DNA of 64,000 bases, from the NCBI GenBank assembly GCA_945910005.1, contig CAMDTW010000465.1, positions 1 to 64,000 of the forward strand, given 5' to 3'. Source of the stretch: Isoperla grammatica. Lineage: Eukaryota > Arthropoda > Insecta > Plecoptera > Perlodidae. The notes under the pieces are model-generated. The model did no database searches. It saw only the letters and a list, made by a program, of their open reading frames with translations, and had not been told where the DNA came from. The position numbers and the translations under genes are program-made. This document shows, piece by piece, positions 12,099 through 25,700 of this stretch. Positions within the stretch are counted from its first letter, which is position 1. Every line of letters begins with the position of its first letter.

Positions 12099-12675
12099 TT
12101 AGGTTAGGTTAGGTTAGGTTAGGTAAGGTTAGGTTAGGTTAGGTTAGGTTAGGTTAGGTTAGGTTAGGTTAGGTTAGGTTAGGTTAGGTTAGGTTAGGTT
12201 AGGTTAGGTTAGGTTAGGTTAGGTTAGGTTAGGTTAGGTTAGGTTAGGTTAGGTTAGGTTAGGTTAGGTTAGGTTAGGTTAGGTTAGGTTAGGTTAGGTT
12301 AGGTTAGGTAAGGTTAGGTAAGGTTAGGTTAGGTTAGGTTAGGTTAGGTTAGGTTAGGTTAGGTTAGGTTAGGTTAGGTTAGGTTAGGTTAGGTTAGGTT
12401 AGGTTAGGTTAGGTTAGGTTAGGTTAGGTTAGGTTAGGTTAGGTTAGGTTAGGTTAGGTTAGGTTAGGTTAGGTGAGGTTAGGTTAGGTTAGGTTAGGTT
12501 AGGTTAGGTTAGGTTAGGTTAGGTTAGGTTAGGTTAGGTTAGGTTAGGTTAGGTTAGGTTAGGTTAGGTTAGGTTAGGTTAGGTTAGGTTAGGTTAGGTT
12601 AGGTTAGGTTAGGTTAGGTTAGGTTAGGTTAGGTTAGGTTAGGTTAGGTTAGGTTAGGTTAGGTTAGGTTAGGTT
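12099..12675 (+). repeat. (TTAGG)n telomere-type array 3, F2 lineage, longest
   Basis: 577 bp, the longest array in the window. Five TTAGG units are followed by a TAAGG unit at 12124-12128; arrays 7 and 9 have this same variant at the same unit. Further TAAGG units occur near 12308 and 12318, and one TGAGG near 12473. The rest is perfect. Junctions are the standard GATTTG|TTAGG and GGTT|GAAACCC. G-rich strand on +. Confidence 0.97.
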
Positions 12676-15600
12676 GAAACCCTTAGGAATCCCGGCCGTA
12701 TGCAAGATTCCTCTTTAAACTGGAAGTTTGTGGAAGATAGACTGAAATCAGCCAATTTCTATTTTTTATGCATATTTTAACCAAAAACGACGAAAAAACT
12801 CAATTTATGCATTTTCATTATACTCTTGAAGAATGCAACATATAATTCTTATTTTTTGACGGAGGGTGTAACTTCTATAGAAGTTATCGAAATGTGACGA
12901 AATGGACAAATTGTGCTTATTGGAGCCTGAAACGCTCTAAAACAACGATTTGTGCAATTTGGTTGAAACCCTTAGGAATCCCGGCCGTATGCAAGATTCC
13001 TCTTTAAACTGGAAGTTTGTGGTAGATAGACTAAAATCAGCCAATTTCTAAATTTTATGCATATTTTAACCAAAAACGACCAAAAAACTCAATTTATGCA
13101 TTTTCATAATACTCTTTTAGAATGCACACTAACATTATTATTTTTCAACGGTTGGTGTAACTTCTAAAGTAGTTATCGAAATGTGACGAAATGGACAAAT
13201 TGTGCTTATTGGAGCCTGAAACGCTCTAAAACAACGATTTGTCAACTTTGGTTGAAACCCTTAGGAATCCCAGCCGTATGCAAGATTCCTCTTAAAACTG
13301 GAAGTTTGTGGTAGATAGACTGAAATCAGCCAATTTCTATATTTTATGCATATTTTAACCAAAAACGACGAAAAAACTCAATTTATGCATTTTCATTATA
13401 CTCTTGAAGAATGCAGCCTATAATTCTTATTTTTCAACGGAGGGTGTAACTTCTATAGAAGTTATCGAAATGTGACGAAATGGACAAATGGAGCTTATTG
13501 GAGCCTGAAACGCTCTAAAACAACGATTTGTCAACTTTGGTTGAAACCCTTAGGAATCCCAGCCGTATGCAAGATTCCTCTTAAAACTGGAAGTTTGTGG
13601 TAGATAGACTGAAATCAGCCAATTTCTATTTTTTATGCATATTTTAACCAAAAACGACGAAAAAACGCAATTTATGCATTTTCATTATACTCTTGAAGAA
13701 TGCAGCCTATAATTCTTATTTTTCAACGGAGGGTGTAACTTCTATAGAAGTAATCGAAATGTGACGAAATGGACAAATTGTGCTTATTGGAGCCTGAAAC
13801 GCTCTAAAACAACGATTTGTCAACTTTGGTTGAAACACTTAGGAATCCCAGCTGTATGCAAGATTCCTCTTAAAACTTGAAGTTTGTGGTAGATAGACTA
13901 AAATCAGCTTATTTCTATATTTTATGCATATTTAAACCAAAAACGCAAAAAAAACTCAATTTATGCATTTTCATAATACTCTTTCAGAATGCATACTAAC
14001 ATTATTATTTTTCAACGGTTGGTGTAACTTCTAAAGTAGTTATCGAAAGGTGACGAAATGGACAAATTGTGCTTATTGGAACCTGAAACGCTCTAAAACA
14101 ACGATTTGTCAACTTTGGTTGAAACCCTTAGGAATCCCAGCCATATGCAAGATTCCTCTTAAAACTGGAAGTTTGTGGTAGATAGACTGAAATCAGCCAA
14201 TTTCTATTTTTTATGCATATTTTGACCAAAAACGACAAAAAAAACTCAATTTATGCATTTTCATTATACTCTTGGAGAATGCAACCTATAATTCTTATTT
14301 TTCGACGGAGGGTGTAACTTCTATGGAAGTTATCGAAATGTGACGAAATGGACAAATTGTGCTTATTGGAGCCTGAAACGTTCTAAAACAACGATTTGTG
14401 CAATTTGGTTGAAACCCTTTGGAATCCCAGCCGTATGCAAGATTCCTCTTAAAACTAAAAGTTTGTGGTAGATAGACTAAAATCAGCCAATTTCTATATT
14501 TTATGCATATTTTAACCAAAAACGACGAAAAAACTCAATTTATGCATTTTCATTATACTCTTGAAGAATGCAGCCTATAATTCTTATTTTTCAACGGAGG
14601 GTGTAACTTCTATAGAAGTTATCGAAATGTGACGAAAAGGACAAATTGTGCTTATTGGAGCCTGAAACGCTCTGAAACAACGATTTGTCAACTTTGGTTG
14701 AAACACTTAGGAATCCCGGCCGTATGCAAGATTTCTCTTAAAACTGGAAGTTTGTGGTTGATACACTGAAATCAGCCAATTTCTATTTTTTATGCATATT
14801 TTAACCAAAAACGACGAAAAAACTCAATTTATGCATTTTCATTATACTCTTGAAGAATGCAACCTATAATTCTTATTTTTCGACGGAGGGTGTAACTTCT
14901 ATAGAAGTTATCGAAATGTGACGAAATGGACAAATTGTGCTTATTGGAGCCTGAAACGCTCTAAAACAACGATTTGTCAACTTTGGTTGAAACCCTTAGG
15001 AATCCCGGCCGTATGCAAGATTCCTCTTAAAACTGGAAATTTGTGGTAGATAGACTGAAATCAGCAAATTTCTATTTTTTATGCATATTTTAACCAAAAA
15101 CGACGAAAAAACTCAATTTATGCATTTTCATTATACTCTTGAAGAATGCAACCTATAATTCTTATTTTTCGACGGAGGGTGTAACTTCTATAGAAGTTAT
15201 CGAAATGTGACGAAATAGACAAATTGTGCTTATTGGAGCCTGAAACGCTCTAAAACATCGATTTGTGCAATTTGGTTGAAACCCTTAGGAATCCCAGCCG
15301 TATGCAAGAGTCCTCTTAAAACTGGAAGTTTGTGGTAGATAGACTAAAATCAGCCAATTTCTATATTTTATGCATATTTTAACCAAAAACGACGAAAAAA
15401 CTCAATTTATGCATTTTCATTATACTCTTGAAGAATGCAGCCTATAATTCTTATTTTCCAACGGAGGGTGTAACTTCTATAGAAGTTATCGAAATGTGAC
15501 GAAATGGACAATTTGTGCTTATTGGAGCCTGAAACGCTTTAAAGCAACGATTTGTCAACTTTGGTTGAAACCCTTAGGAATCCCGGCCGTATGCAAGATT

Positions 15601-15843
15601 CCTCTTAAAACTGGAAGTTTGTGGTAGATAGACTAAAATCAGCCAATTTCTATATTTTATACATATTTTAACCAAAAACGACCAAAAAACTCAATTTATG
15701 CATTTTCATAATACTCTTTCAGAACGCACACTAACATTATTATTTTTCAACGGTTGGTGTAACTTCTAAATAAGTTATCGAAATGTGACGAAATTGACAA
15801 ATTGTGCTTATTGGAGCCTGAAACGCTCTAAAACAACGATTTG
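12676..15843 (+). repeat. Satellite block 4, about 11 monomers
   Basis: 3168 bp. It opens with an a' monomer (TTTTTTGACGG) like blocks 8, 9, 10 and 11, then carries the ten-monomer module c-b-b-c'-a-b-a-a-b'-c (12965-15843) that ends in array 4. The module matches 7269-10148 at an offset of 5696 and, from its first b monomer, block 6 at an offset of 14112. The start to about 13850 matches 32419 to about 33600. No gene is supported. Confidence 0.95.
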
Positions 15844-16100
15844 TTAGGTTAGGTTAGGTTAGGTTAGGTTAGGTTAGGTTAGGTTAGGTTAGGTTAGGTT
15901 AGGTTAGGTTAGGTTAGGTTAGGTTAGGTTAGGTTAGGTTAGGTTAGGTTAGGTTAGGTTAGGTTAGGTTAGGTTAGGTTAGGTTAGGTTAGGTTAGGTT
16001 AGGTTAGGTTAGGTTAGGTTAGGTTAGGTTAGGTTTGTTTAGGTAAGGTTAGGTTAGGTTAGGTTAGGTTAGGTTAGGTTAGGTTAGGTTAGGTTAGGTT
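15844..16100 (+). repeat. (TTAGG)n telomere-type array 4, F1 lineage
   Basis: 257 bp of TTAGG with the F1 marker TTTGTTTAGGTAAGG starting at 16034, otherwise perfect. Standard junctions, G-rich strand on +. The upstream flank is the GAAATTGAC variant, and the downstream flank is a b monomer with ATTATTATT, as after arrays 1, 2, 5 and 6. Confidence 0.97.
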
Positions 16101-19100
16101 GAAACCCTTAGGAATCCCGGCCGTATGCAAGATTCCTCTTTAAACTGGAAGTTTGTGGTAGATAGACTGAAATCAGCCAATTTCTATATTTTATGCATAT
16201 TTTAACCAAAAACGACGAAAAAACTCAATTTATGCATTTTCATTATACTCTTGAAGAATGCAGCCTATAATTATTATTTTTCAACGGAGGGTGTAACTTC
16301 TATAGAAGTTATCGAAATGTGACGAAATGGACAATTTGTGCTTATTGGAGCCTGAAACGCTCTAAAACAACGATTTGTCAACTTTGGTTGAAACCCTTAG
16401 GAATCCCGGCCGTATGCAAGATTCCTCTTTAAACTGGAAGTTTGTGGTAGATAGACTAAAATCAGCCAATTTCTAAATTTTATGCATATTTTAACCAAAA
16501 ACGACCAAAAAACTCAATTTATGCATTTTCATAATACTCTTTCAGAATGCACACTAACATTATTATTTTTCAACGGTTGGTGTAACTTCTAAAGTAGTTA
16601 TCGAAATGTGACGAAATGGACAAATTGTGCTTATTGGAGCCTGAAACGCTCTAAAACAACGATTTGTCAACTTTAGTTGAAACCCTTAGGAATCCCAGCC
16701 GTATGCAAGATTCCTCTTAAAACTGGAAGTTTGTGGTAGATAGACTGAAATCAGCCAATTTCTATATTTTATGCATATTTTAACCAAAAACGACGAAAAA
16801 ACTCAATTTATGCATTTTCATTATACTCTTGAAGAATGCAGCCTATAATTCTTATTTTTCAACGGAGGGTGTAACTTCTATAGAAGTTATCGAAATGTGA
16901 CGAAATGGACAAATAGAGCTTATTGGAGCCTGAAACGCTCTAAAACAACGATTTGTCAACTTTGGTTGAAACCCTTAGGAATCCCAGCCGTATGCAAGAT
17001 TCCTCTTAAAACTGGAAGTTTGTGGTAGATAGACTGAAATCAGCCAATTTCTATTTTTTAGTGCATATTTTAACCAAAAACGACGAAAAAACGCAATTTA
17101 TGCATTTTCATTATACTCTTGAAGAATGCAGCCTATAATTCTTATTTTTCAACGAAGGGTGTAACTTCTATAGAAGTAATCGAAATGTGACGAAATGGAC
17201 AAATTGTGCTTATTGGAGCCTGAAACGCTCTTAAACAACGATTTGTCAACTTTGGTTGAAACACTTAGGAATCCCAGCTGTATGCAAGATTCCTCTTAAA
17301 ACTCGAAGTTTGTGGTAGATAGACTGAAATCAGCCAATTTCTATATTTTATCCATATTTTAACCAAAAACGACCAAAAAACTCAATTTATGCATTTTCAT
17401 AATACTCTTGAAGAATGCAAAATATAATTCTTATTTTTCAACGGAGAGTGTTACTTCTATAGAAGTTATCGAAATGTGACGAAATGGACAAATTGTGCTT
17501 ATTGGAGCCTGAAACGCTCTAAAACAACGATTTGTGCAATTTGGTTGAAACCCTTAGGAATCCCAGCCGTATGCAAGATTCGTCTTAAAACTGGAAGTTT
17601 GTGGTAGATAGACTAAAATCAGCTAATTTCTATATTTTATGCATATTTAAACCAAAAACGCAAAAAAAACTCAATTTATGCATTTTCATAATACTCTTTC
17701 AGAATGCATACTAACATTATTATTTTTCAACGGAGGGTGTAACTTCTATAGAAGTTATCGAAATGTGACGAAATGGACAAATTGTGCTTATTGGAGCCTG
17801 AAACGCTCTGAAACAACGATTTGTCAACTTTGGTTGAAACACTTAGGAATCCCGGCCGTATGCAAGATTTCTCTTAAAACTGGAAGTTTGTGGTTGATAG
17901 ACTGAAATCAGCCAATTTCTATTTTTTATGCATATTTTAACCAAAAACGACGAAAAAACTCAATTTATGCATTTTCATTATACTCTTGAAGAATGCAACC
18001 TATAATTCTTATTTTTCGACGGAGGGTGTAACTTCTATAGAAGTTATCGAAATGTGACGAAATGGACAAATTGTGCTTATTGGAGCCTGAAACGCTCTAA
18101 AACAACGATTTGTCAACTTTGGTTGAAACCCTTAGGAATCCCGGCCGTATGCAAGATTCCCCTTAAAACTGGAAGTTTGTGGTAGATACACTGAAATCAG
18201 CCAATTTCTATTTTTTATGCATATTTTAACCAAAAACGACGAAAAAACTCAATTTATGCATTTTTATTATACTCTTGAAGAATGCAACCTATAATTCTTA
18301 TTTTTCGACGGAGGGTGTAACTTCTATAGAAGTTATCGAAATGTGACGAAATAGACAAATTGTGCTTATTGGAGCCTGAAACGCTCTTAAACATTGATTT
18401 GTGCAATTTGGTTGAAACCCTTAGGAATCCCAGCCGTATGCAAGAGTCCTCTTAAAACTGGAAGTTTGTGGTAGATAGACTGAAATCAGCTAATTTCTAT
18501 TTTTTATGCATATTTTAACCAAAAACGACGAAAAAACTCAATTTATGCATTTTCATTATACTCTTGAAGAATGCAGCCTATAATTCTTATTTTCCAACGG
18601 AGGGTGTAACTTCTATAGAAGTTATCGAAATGTGACGAAATGGACAATTTGTGCTTATTGGAGCCTGAAACGCTTTAAAGCAACGATTTGTCAACTTTGG
18701 TTGAAACCCTTAGGAATCCCGGCCGTATGCAAGATTCCTCTTAAAACTGGAAGTTTGTGGTAGATAGACTAAAATCAGCCAATTTCTATATTTTATACAT
18801 ATTTTAACCAAAAACGACCAAAAAACTCAATTTATGCATTTTCATAATACTCTTTCAGAATGCACACTAACATTATTATTTTTCAACGGTTGGTGTAACT
18901 TCTAAAGTAGTTATCGAAATGTGACGAGATGGACAAATTGTGCTTATTGGAGCCTGAAACGCTCTAAAACAACGATTTGTCAACTTTGGTTGAAACCCTT
19001 AGGAATCCCGGCCGTATGCAAGATTCCTCTTTAAACTGGAAGTTTGTGGTAGATAGACTGAAATCAGCCAATTTCTATTTTTTATGCATATTTTAACCAA

Positions 19101-22100
19101 AAACGACGAAAAAACTCAATTTATGCATTTTCATTATACTCTTGAAGAACGCAACCTATAATTCTTATTTTTCGACGGAGGGTGTAACTTCTATAGAAGT
19201 TATCGAAATGTGACGAAATGGACAAATTGTGCTTATTGGAGCCTGAAACGCTCTAAAACAACGATTTGTCAACTTTGGTTGAAACCCTTAGGAATCCCGG
19301 CCGTATGCAAGATTCCTCTTAAAACTGGAAGTTTGTGGTAGATAGACTGAAATCAGCCAATTTCTATTTTTTATGCATATTTTAACCAAAAACGACGAAA
19401 AAACTCAATTTATGCATTTTCATTATACCTTTGAAGAATGCAACCTATAATTCTTATTTTTCGACGGAGGGTGTAACTTCTATAGAAGTTATCGAAATGT
19501 GACGAAATGGACAAATTGTGCTTATTGGAGCCTGAAACGCTCTTAAACAACGATTTGTGCTATTTGGTTGAAACCCTTAGGAATCCCAGCCGTATGCAAG
19601 ATTCCTCTTAAAACTGGAAGTTTGTGGTAGATAGACTAAAATCAGCCAATTTCTATATTTTATGCATATTTTAACCAAAAACGACGAAAAAACTCAATTT
19701 ATGCATTTTCATTATACTCTTGAAGAATGCAGCCTATAATTCTTATTTTTCAACGGAGGGTGTAACTTCTATAGAAGTTATCGAAATGTGACGAAATGGG
19801 CAATTTGTGCTTATTGGAGCCTGAAACGCTCTAAAACAACGATTTGTTAACTTTGGTTGAAACCCTTAGGAATCCCGGCCGTATGCAAGATTCCTCTTTA
19901 AACTGGAAGTTTGTGGTAGATAGACTAAAATCAGCCAATTTCTAAATTTTATGCATATTTTAACCAAAAACGACCAAAAAACTCAATTTATGCATTTTCA
20001 TAATACTCTTTCAGAATGCACACTAACATTATTATTTTTCAACGGTTGGTGTAACTTCTAAAGTAGTTATCGAAATGTGACGAAATGGACAAATTGTGCT
20101 TATTGGAGCCTAAAACGCTCTAAAACAACGATTTGTCAACTTTGGTTGAAACCCTTAGGAATCCCAGCCGTATGCAAGATTCCTCTTAAAACTGGAAGTT
20201 TGTGGTAGATAGACTGAAATCAGCCAATTTCTATATTTTATGCATATTTTAACCAAAAACGACGAAAAAACTCAATTTATGCATTTTCATTATACTCTTG
20301 AAGAATGCAGCCTATAATTCTTATTTTTCAACGGAGGGTGTAACTTCTATAGAAGTTATCGAAATGTGACGAAATGGACAAATGGAGCTTATTGGAGCCT
20401 GAAACGCTCTAAAACAACGATTTGTCAACTTTGGTTGAAACCCTTAGGAATCCCAGCCGTATGCAAGATTCCTCTTAAAACTGGAAGTTTGTGGTAGATA
20501 GACTGAAATCAGCCAATTTCTATTTTTTATGCATATTTTAACCAAAAACGACGAAAAAACGCAATTTATGCATTTTCATTATACTCTTGAAGAATGCAGC
20601 CTATAATTCTTATTTTTCAACGGAGGGTGTAACTTCTATAGAAGTAATCGAAATGTGACGAAATGGACAAATTGTGCTTATTGGAGCCTGAAACGCTCTA
20701 AAACAACGATTTGTCAACTTTGGTTGAAACACTTAGGAATCCCAGCTGTATGCAAGATTCCTCTTAAAACTCGAAGTTTGTGGTAGATAGACTAAAATCA
20801 GCTTATTTCTATATTTTATGCATATTTAAACCAAAAACGCAAAAAAAACTCAATTTATGCATTTTCATAATACTCTTTCAGAATGCATACTAACATTATT
20901 ATTTTTCAACGGTTGGTGTAACTTCTAAAGTAGTTATCGAAAGGTGACGAAATGGACAAATTGTGCTTATTGGAACCTGAAACGCTCTAAAACAACGATT
21001 TGTCAACTTTGGTTGAAACCCTTAGGAATCCCAGCCATATGCAAGATTCCTCTTAAAACTGGAAGTTTGTGGTAGATAGACTGAAATCAGCCAATTTCTA
21101 TTTTTTATGCATATTTTGACCAAAAACGACAAAAAAAACTCAATTTATGCATTTTCATTATACTCTTGGAGAATGCAACCTATAATTCTTATTTTTCGAC
21201 GGAGGGTGTAACTTCTATGGAAGTTATCGAAATGTGACGAAATGGACAAATTGTGCTTATTGGAGCCTGAAACGTTCTAATACAACGATTTGTGCAATTT
21301 GGTTGAAACCCTTTGGAATCCCAGCCGTATGCAAGATTCCTCTTAAAACTAAAAGTTTGTGGTAGATAGACTAAAATCAGCCAATTTCTATATTTTATGC
21401 ATATTTTAACCAAAAACGACGAAAAAACTCAATTTATGCATTTTCATTATACTCTTGAAGAATGCAGCCTATAATTCTTATTTTTCAACGGAGGGTGTAA
21501 CTTCTATAGAAGTTATCGAAATGTGACGAAATGGACAAATTGTGCTTATTGGAGCCTGAAACGCTCTGAAACAACGATTTGTCAACTTTGGTTGAAACAC
21601 TTAGGAATCCCGGCCGTATGCAAGATTTCTCTTAAAACTGGAAGTTTGTGGTTGATACACTGAAATCAGCCAATTTCTATTTTTTATGCATATTTTAACC
21701 AAAAACGACGAAAAAACTCAATTTATGCATTTTCATTATACTCTTGAAGAATGCAACCTATAATTCTTATTTTTCGACGGAGGGTGTAACTTCTATAGAA
21801 GTTATCGAAATGTGACGAAATAGACAAATTGTGCTTATTGGAGCCTGAAACGCTCTAAAACATCGATTTGTGCAATTTGGTTGAAACCCTTAGGAATCCC
21901 AGCCGTATGCAAGAGTCCTCTTAAAACTGGAAGTTTGTGGTAGATAGACTAAAATCAGCCAATTTCTATATTTTATGCATATTTTAACCAAAAACGACGA
22001 AAAAACTCAATTTATGCATTTTCATTATACTCTTGAAGAATGCAGCCTATAATTCTTATTTTCCAACGGAGGGTGTAACTTCTATAGAAGTTATCGAAAT

Positions 22101-22448
22101 GTGACGAAATGGACAATTTGTGCTTATTGGAGCCTGAAACGCTTTAAAGCAACGATTTGTCAACTTTGGTTGAAACCCTTAGGAATCCCGGCCGTATGCA
22201 AGATTCCTCTTAAAACTGGAAGTTTGTGGTAGATAGACTAAAATCAGCCAATTTCTATATTTTATACATATTTTAACCAAAAACGACCAAAAAACTCAAT
22301 TTATGCATTTTCATAATACTCTTTCAGAACGCACACTAACATTATTATTTTTCAACGGTTGGTGTAACTTCTAAATAAGTTATCGAAATGTGACGAAATT
22401 GACAAATTGTGCTTATTGGAGCCTGAAACGCTCTAAAACAACGATTTG
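16101..22448 (+). repeat. Satellite block 5, about 22 monomers
   Basis: 6348 bp. From 16321 it is colinear with 3731 onward at a fixed offset of 12590, including the hybrid monomer at 17678-17760 and private variants such as TTTTTTAGTGCAT and CAACGAAGGG. Near 21800 one complete a monomer is missing and the offset becomes 12301, a difference of exactly 289. The last nine monomers (19859-22448) are the array-ending module minus that unit. An intact site without an array follows the c monomer at 18981-18987. No gene is supported. Confidence 0.95.
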
Positions 22449-22740
22449 TTAGGTTAGGTTAGGTTAGGTTAGGTTAGGTTTGGTTAGGTTAGGTTAGGTT
22501 AGGTTAGGTTAGGTTAGGTTAGGTTAGGTTAGGTTAGGTTAGGTTAGGTTAGGTTAGGTTAGGTTAGGTTAGGTTAGGTTAGGTTAGGTTAGGTTAGGTT
22601 AGGTTAGGTTAGGTTAGGTTAGGTTAGGTTAGGTTAGGTTAGGTTAGGTTAGGTTAGGTTAGGTTAGGTTAGGTTAGGTTTGTTTAGGTAAGGTTAGGTT
22701 AGGTTAGGTTAGGTTAGGTTAGGTTAGGTTAGGTTAGGTT
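22449..22740 (+). repeat. (TTAGG)n telomere-type array 5, F1 lineage
   Basis: 292 bp of TTAGG with one TTTGG unit near 22480 and the F1 marker TTTGTTTAGGTAAGG starting at 22679, about 61 bp before the right end. Standard junctions, G-rich strand on +. Its upstream flank corresponds to that of array 2 and its downstream flank to that of array 1. Confidence 0.97.
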
Positions 22741-25700
22741 GAAACCCTTAGGAATCCCGGCCGTATGCAAGATTCCTCTTTAAACTGGAAGTTTGTGGTA
22801 GATAGACTGAAATCAGCCAATTTCTATATTTTATGCATATTTTAACCAAAAACGACGAAAAAACTCAATTTATGCATTTTCATTATACTCTTGAAGAATG
22901 CAGCCTATAATTATTATTTTTCAACGGAGGGTGTAACTTCTATAGAAGTTATCGAAATGTGACGAAATGGACAAATGGAGCTTATTGGAGCCTGAAACGC
23001 TCTAAAACAACGATTTGTCAACTTTGGTTGAAACCCTTAGGAATCCCAGCCGTATGCAAGATTCCTCTTAAAACTGGAAGTTTGTGGTAGATAGACTAAA
23101 ATCAGCCAATTCTATTTTTTATGCATATTTTAACCAAAAACGACGAAAAAACTCAATTTATGCATTTTCATTATACTCTTGAAGAATGCAACCTATAATT
23201 CTTATTTTTCGACGGAGGGTGTAACTTCTATAGAAGTTATCGAAATGTGACGAAATGGACAAATTGTGCTTATTGGAGCCTGAAACGCTCTAAAACAACG
23301 ATTTGTGCAATTTGGTTGAAACCCTTAGGAATCCCAGCCGTATGCAAGATTCCTCTTAAAACTGGAAGTTTGTGGTAGATAGACTAAAATCAGCCAATTT
23401 CTATATTTTATGCATATTTTAACCAAAAACGACGAAAAAACTCAATTTATGCATTTTCATTATACTCTTGAAGAATGCAGCCTATAATTCTTATTTTTTA
23501 ACGGAGGGTGTAACTTCTATAGAAGTTATCGAAATGTGACGAAATGGACAATTTGTGCTTATTGGAGCCTGAAACGCTCTAAAACAACGATTGTCAACTT
23601 TGGTTGAAACCCTTAGGAATCCCGGCCGTATGCAAGATTCCTCTTTAAACTGGAAGTTTGTGGTAGATAGACTAAAATCAGCCAATTTCTAAATTTTATG
23701 CATATTTTAACCAAAAACGACCAAAAAACTCAATTTAGCATTTTCATAATACTCTTTCAGAATGCACACTAACATTATTATTTTTCAACGGTTGTGTAAC
23801 TTCTAAAGTAGTTATCGAAATGTGACGAAATGGACAAATTGTGCTTATTGGAGCCTGAAACGCTCTAAAACAACGATTTGTCAACTTTAGTTGAAAACCC
23901 TTAGGAATCCCAGCCGTATGCAAGATTCCTCTTAAAACTGGAAGTTTGTGGTAGATAGACTGAAATCAGCCAATTTCTATATTTTATGCATATTTTAAAC
24001 CAAAAACGACGAAAAAACTCAATTTATGCATTTTCATTATACTCTTGAAGAATGCAGCCTATAATTCTTATTTTTCAACGGAGGGTGTAACTTCTATAGA
24101 AGTTATCGAAATGTGACGAAATGGACAAAATAGAGCTTATTGGAGCCTGAAACGCTCTAAAACAACGATTTGTCAACTTTGGTTGAAACCCTTAGGAATC
24201 CCAGCCGTATGCAAGATTCCTCTTAAAACTGGAAGTTTGTGGTAGATAGACTGAAATCAGCCAATTTCTATTTTTTAGTGCATATTTTAACCAAAAACGA
24301 CGAAAAAACGCAATTTATGCATTTTCATTATACTCTTGAAGAATGCAGCCTATAATTCTTATTTTTCAACGAAGGGTGTAACTTCTATAGAAGTAATCGA
24401 AATGTGACGAAATGGACAAATTGTGCTTATTGGAGCCTGAAACGCTCTATAAACAACGATTTGTCAACTTTGGTTGAAACACTTAGGAATCCCAGCTGTA
24501 TGCAAGATTCCTCTTAAAACTCGAAGTTTGTGGTAGATAGACTGAAATCAGCCAATTTCTATATTTTATCCATATTTTAACCAAAAACGACCAAAAAACT
24601 CAATTTATGCATTTTCATAATACTCTTGAAGAATGCAAAATATAATTCTTATTTTTCAACGGAGATTGTTACTTCTATAGAAGTTATCGAAATGTGACGA
24701 AATGGACAAATTGTGCTTATTGGAGCCTGAAACGCTCTAAAACAACGATTTGTGCAATTTGGTTGAAACCCTTAGGAATCCCAGCCGTATGCAAGATTCG
24801 TCTTAAAACTGGAAGTTTGTGGTAGATAGACTAAAATCAGCTAATTTCTATATTTTATGCATATTTAAACCAAAAACGCAAAAAAAACTCAATTTATGCA
24901 TTTTCATAATACTCTTTCAGAATGCATACTAACATTATTATTTTTCAACGGAGGGTGTAACTTCTATAGAAGTTATCGAAATGTGACGAAATGGACAAAT
25001 TGTGCTTATTGGAGCCTGAAACGCTCTGAAACAACGATTTGTCAACTTTGGTTGAAACACTTAGGAATCCCGGCCGTATGCAAGATTTCTCTTAAAACTG
25101 GAAGTTTGTGGTTGATAGACTGAAATCAGCCAATTTCTATTTTTTATGCATATTTTAACCAAAAACGACGAAAAAACTCAATTTATGCATTTTCATTATA
25201 CTCTTGAAGAATGCAACCTATAATTCTTATTTTTCGACGGAGGGTGTAACTTCTATAGAAGTTATCGAAATGTGACGAAATGGACAAATTGTGCTTATTG
25301 GAGCCTGAAACGCTCTAAAACAACGATTTGTCAACTTTGGTTGAAACCCTTAGGAATCCCGGCCGTATGCAAGATTCCCCTTAAAACTGGAAGTTTGTGG
25401 TAGATACACTGAAATCAGCCAATTTCTATTTTTTATGCATATTTTAACCAAAAACGACGAAAAAACTCAATTTATGCATTTTTATTATACTCTTGAAGAA
25501 TGCAACTATAATTCTTATTTTTTGACGGAGGGTGTAACTTCTATAGAAGTTATCGAAATGTGACGAAATGGACAAATTGTGCTTATTGGAGCCTGAAACG
25601 CTCTAAAACAACGATTTGTGCAATTTGGTTGAAACCCTTAGGAATCCCGGCCGTATGCAAGATTCCTCTTTAAACTGGAAGTTTGCATGGTAGATAGACT

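Larger units (their letters stand above)
2662..13850 (+). repeat. 19.8-kb-spaced segmental duplication, left copy
   Basis: Array 1, block 2, array 2, block 3, array 3 and the start of block 4 correspond in order to array 5, block 6, array 6, block 7, array 7 and the start of block 8 (22449 to about 33600). Offsets are 19808 across block 2, 19823 across block 3 and 19743 after array 3, where the array length differs. Block lengths agree to the base or nearly so (7216/7215 and 1714/1714). The right edge is approximate; it falls where the CGAAG..GACTGAAATCAGCC type replaces TTGAAG..CTAAAATCAGC. Confidence 0.8.
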
